A stretch of 64,000 nucleotides of DNA from Dietzia lutea (GTDB taxonomy: Bacteria; Actinomycetota; Actinomycetes; Mycobacteriales; Mycobacteriaceae), in NCBI RefSeq assembly GCF_003096075.1, contig NZ_CP015449.1:1116001-1180000 (forward strand), given 5' to 3'. The translations under genes were made by a program, and so were the position numbers. Of this stretch, positions 62,548-64,000 are shown piece by piece. Below the pieces are notes generated by a model. That model was not told the origin of the DNA. It made no database searches and worked only from the letters and a program-made list of their open reading frames with translations. Each line of letters starts with the position of its first letter. Within the stretch, counting starts at the first letter, position 1.

Positions 62548-63285
62548 GTGAACGCCAAGCCCAACAAGAGCACCAAAGTGCTGCAGACCAAGTCCAACAA
62601 CGGGATGATCATCACCGTCGTCGCGCTCATCGCGGTCGCGGTGGTGGTCCTCGGCGGAGTGGTCTGGATGGCCCAGAGGGGCGGCGAGGCCAACCCCATC
62701 ACGTTCGGTGAGACCGCCGACGAGCAGATCGAGATCACGGACACCGGCGTGGTGATCGTGGGCCAGCAGGACGCACCCACGATTCAGGTCTGGGAGGACT
62801 ACATGTGCCCCGCCTGCGGCTCGTTCGAGGCGCAGTACGGCGAGTCCATCTCCGAGGCCGTCGAGGCCGGGGATCTGCGGGTCGAGTTCCACACCCTCAA
62901 CTTCCTCAACGGCCAGTCGGGGTCGGGTGAGTACTCCACGCGTGCCCTGGCGGCCGTCCAGTGCGTCGCGGCCAAGGACTCCCTGCCCGTGTTCTTCGAC
63001 GTCAAGAACGCCTTCTTCGCCGAGCAGCCCGCCGAGGGTGGTGGCGACCGCTCGGCGCAGGAGCTCGCCGGGACCGCCGAGGAGGCCGGCGCGAACCCGG
63101 ACACGGTCGAGTGCATCGGCAACGTCGAGACCAACGGCGGCATGGACAAGGCCTCCGACAGCGCAGACAACGCCCAGCAGACCATCCGGGAGATCACCGA
63201 TCGCGTGTCGACCCCGACCGTCGCGTTCGAGGGTGAGGTCGTGGACCTCGCGAACGCCGCGTGGCTGCAGGAGATCGTCGCCTGA
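62548..63285 (+). CDS. DsbA-like thiol-disulfide oxidoreductase, membrane-anchored
   Basis: A 245-residue thioredoxin-fold protein with one N-terminal membrane anchor (MIITVVALIAVAVVVLGGVVWMA, residues 20-42). The active-site motif is Cys87-Pro-Ala-Cys90 (EDYMCPACGSFEAQYG). A conserved cis-Pro is in VSTPTVAFEGE. It faces outside the cell and probably makes or isomerises disulfides in exported proteins. GTG 62548 is the chosen start. A hairpin terminator follows. Confidence 0.92.
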   Translation: MNAKPNKSTKVLQTKSNNGMIITVVALIAVAVVVLGGVVWMAQRGGEANPITFGETADEQIEITDTGVVIVGQQDAPTIQVWEDYMCPACGSFEAQYGESISEAVEAGDLRVEFHTLNFLNGQSGSGEYSTRALAAVQCVAAKDSLPVFFDVKNAFFAEQPAEGGGDRSAQELAGTAEEAGANPDTVECIGNVETNGGMDKASDSADNAQQTIREITDRVSTPTVAFEGEVVDLANAAWLQEIVA

Positions 63286-63325
63286 CCCTCCTCGGTCCCG
63301 CGGGCCATGCGCCCACCGTTTTGGC

Positions 63326-63359
63326 GCCCCGGCCTCGCCTTTTCCGGCGGGGCCGGGGC
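63326..63359 (+). terminator. Terminator after the DsbA-like gene
   Basis: A 14-bp GC-rich inverted repeat (with one G-T pair) and a loop TTTTCC lies 40 bp after the stop. Confidence 0.65.
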
Positions 63360-63363
63360 CGAT

Positions 63364-63393
63364 TTGGAAGGCCGGACCGTGGTGGTGTAACTT
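63364..63393 (+). promoter_or_regulatory. Promoter of tRNA-Ala
   Basis: TTGGAA (63364-63369) and TAACTT (63388-63393) are 18 bp apart and lie 45 bp before the tRNA gene. Confidence 0.5.
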
Positions 63394-63438
63394 AAGTCGG
63401 GCCGGTCACCGAGAGGGGAACGGCGGAGAAATGGATAC

Positions 63439-63511
63439 GGGGCTATGGCGCAGCTGGTAGCGCACCACACTGGCAGTGTGGGGGTCAGGGGTTCGAGTCC
63501 CCTTAGCTCCA
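63439..63511 (+). tRNA. tRNA-Ala (GGC)
   Basis: A 73-nt tRNA with anticodon GGC (CACTGGCAGTG loop region) and paired acceptor GGGGCTA/TAGCTCC. The bases after the discriminator are CCG, so CCA is not encoded. Confidence 0.93.
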
Positions 63512-63516
63512 CCGAG

Positions 63517-63560
63517 GACGAGATCCCGGGAGGTCGGAGACCACCGCCCGGGATCTCGTC
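63517..63560 (+). terminator. Terminator after tRNA-Ala
   Basis: A perfect 14-bp inverted repeat (63517-63530 and 63547-63560) starts 5 bases after the tRNA. Confidence 0.75.
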
Positions 63561-63594
63561 ATTTCGCCGTCTTCCGCGGCGCGGCGTGCGGACG

Positions 63595-63600
63595 TAGTGT
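63595..63600 (+). promoter_or_regulatory. -10 element (TAGTGT) of the beta-lactamase-family gene
   Basis: TAGTGT ends 6 nt before ATG 63607, suggesting leaderless transcription. Confidence 0.45.
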
Positions 63601-63606
63601 CGGTAC

Positions 63607-64000
63607 ATGGCGGAGCCGCGGGAGATCGCCGCCGTGCTCGACGAGTTCGTCGACGCCGGCCGGCTGAAAGGGTACGTCTGCGGCGTCCGGCAGGACGGAT
63701 GCTCATGGCTCGCCGCGGGCGGTGCGCGGTCCATGGGCGGGCCCGCGATGCCCGAGGACGCGGTGTTCCCGCTGTCCTCCAACACCAAACCGATCGCGGC
63801 CATCCTCGCGATGCGGCTCGTGGAGCATGGCGTGATCGCCCTCGACGATCCGGTGGACACGCAGCTGCCGGAGCTCGCGCGGCCGCGGGTGCTGGCCGAA
63901 CCCGACGGGCCGCTGGACCGGACGGTGCCTGCCGAGAGGTCTGTGACGGTCCGCGACCTGCTCACGATGACCGCCGGCGTCGGGTGGCCGGTACGCAACC
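63607..64000 (+). CDS. Serine hydrolase of the beta-lactamase family (5' part)
   Basis: The first 131 codons are open and run off the window end. The sequence has the SxxK motif Ser58-Asn-Thr-Lys61 in PLSSNTKPIAAILAMRLVE, then VRDLLTMTAGVGWP. This is the N-terminal half of class C beta-lactamase/penicillin-binding-protein-like serine hydrolases, many of which are esterases rather than true beta-lactamases. There is no signal peptide, so it is probably cytoplasmic. Confidence 0.88.
   Translation, partial: MAEPREIAAVLDEFVDAGRLKGYVCGVRQDGCSWLAAGGARSMGGPAMPEDAVFPLSSNTKPIAAILAMRLVEHGVIALDDPVDTQLPELARPRVLAEPDGPLDRTVPAERSVTVRDLLTMTAGVGWPVRN

Noticed and set aside
63607-64000. Beta-lactam resistance gene
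   Set aside because: Only the N-terminal half is visible, there is no signal peptide, and many family members are esterases. Resistance cannot be claimed.

Overview
The window is GC-rich (about 70% by eye), gene-dense actinobacterial chromosome. Gene content and order point to the order Mycobacteriales. Long stretches follow the order known from Mycobacterium tuberculosis: secA1, a triacylglycerol synthase, an Rv3231c-like gene, an Rv3230c-like reductase, rsgA, aroA, an SRAP gene, sigH-rshA, a TB7.3-like gene, whiB1, Rv3212-rhlE, Rv3208A, a TetR gene, Rv3207c, moeZ, Rv3205c, adnA-adnB, an Rv3200c-like channel, nudC, mycoredoxin, uvrD2, Rv3197/Rv3196/Rv3195/Rv3194c/Rv3193c, then fadE24-fadE23, hisN, prfB, Rv3104c/Rv3103c, ftsE-ftsX, smpB and ssrA. 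The absence of whiB7 beside uvrD2, the absence of desA3 beside the reductase, and a DUF222-HNH gene fit a non-Mycobacterium genus such as Dietzia or a relative. The genus is an inference.

Layout. Positions 1-9.8 kb hold the secA 3' part, lipid and redox genes, rsgA-aroA, SRAP and a YbaK-type deacylase. Positions 9.8-12.5 kb are a regulatory hub: sigH-rshA with a textbook SigH promoter and signs of a second, shorter SigH isoform, a 24-residue ribosomal protein gene, a biotinyl/lipoyl carrier protein and whiB1 with a CRP-like site. Positions 12.5-21.3 kb hold the rhlE pair, DUF3107, TetR, and an overlapping DUF3152-moeZ-TIGR02569-MFS set. Positions 21.3-32.7 kb are a DNA repair and redox block (AdnAB helicase-nuclease, potassium channel, NudC, mycoredoxin, UvrD2). 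Positions 32.7-41.7 kb hold an ABC1 kinase and an E1/TOMM-like protein, two metallopeptidase-like proteins, a membrane Lon-like protease and a UPF0182 protein.

Positions 41.7-49.2 kb look accessory. Two identical initiator tRNA genes sit in tandem, followed by a catabolic set (alcohol dehydrogenase, aldehyde dehydrogenase, crotonase, flavin monooxygenase, acyl-CoA dehydrogenase) and a TetR gene with a 33-bp palindrome between it and the acyl-CoA dehydrogenase. A secreted serine protease follows. Positions 50.2-60.4 kb return to the conserved core: paired acyl-CoA dehydrogenases, hisN, prfB, an MscS-like channel, ftsEX, smpB and tmRNA. The end of the window has a DUF222-HNH gene with a LexA-like box, a DsbA-like protein, tRNA-Ala and the start of a serine beta-lactamase-family gene.

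No insertion sequence, prophage or CRISPR array was seen. Many genes have a TANNNT -10 element 6-8 nt before the start codon, which suggests widespread leaderless transcription. Comparisons with M. tuberculosis genes are from memory of those families, not from a search.
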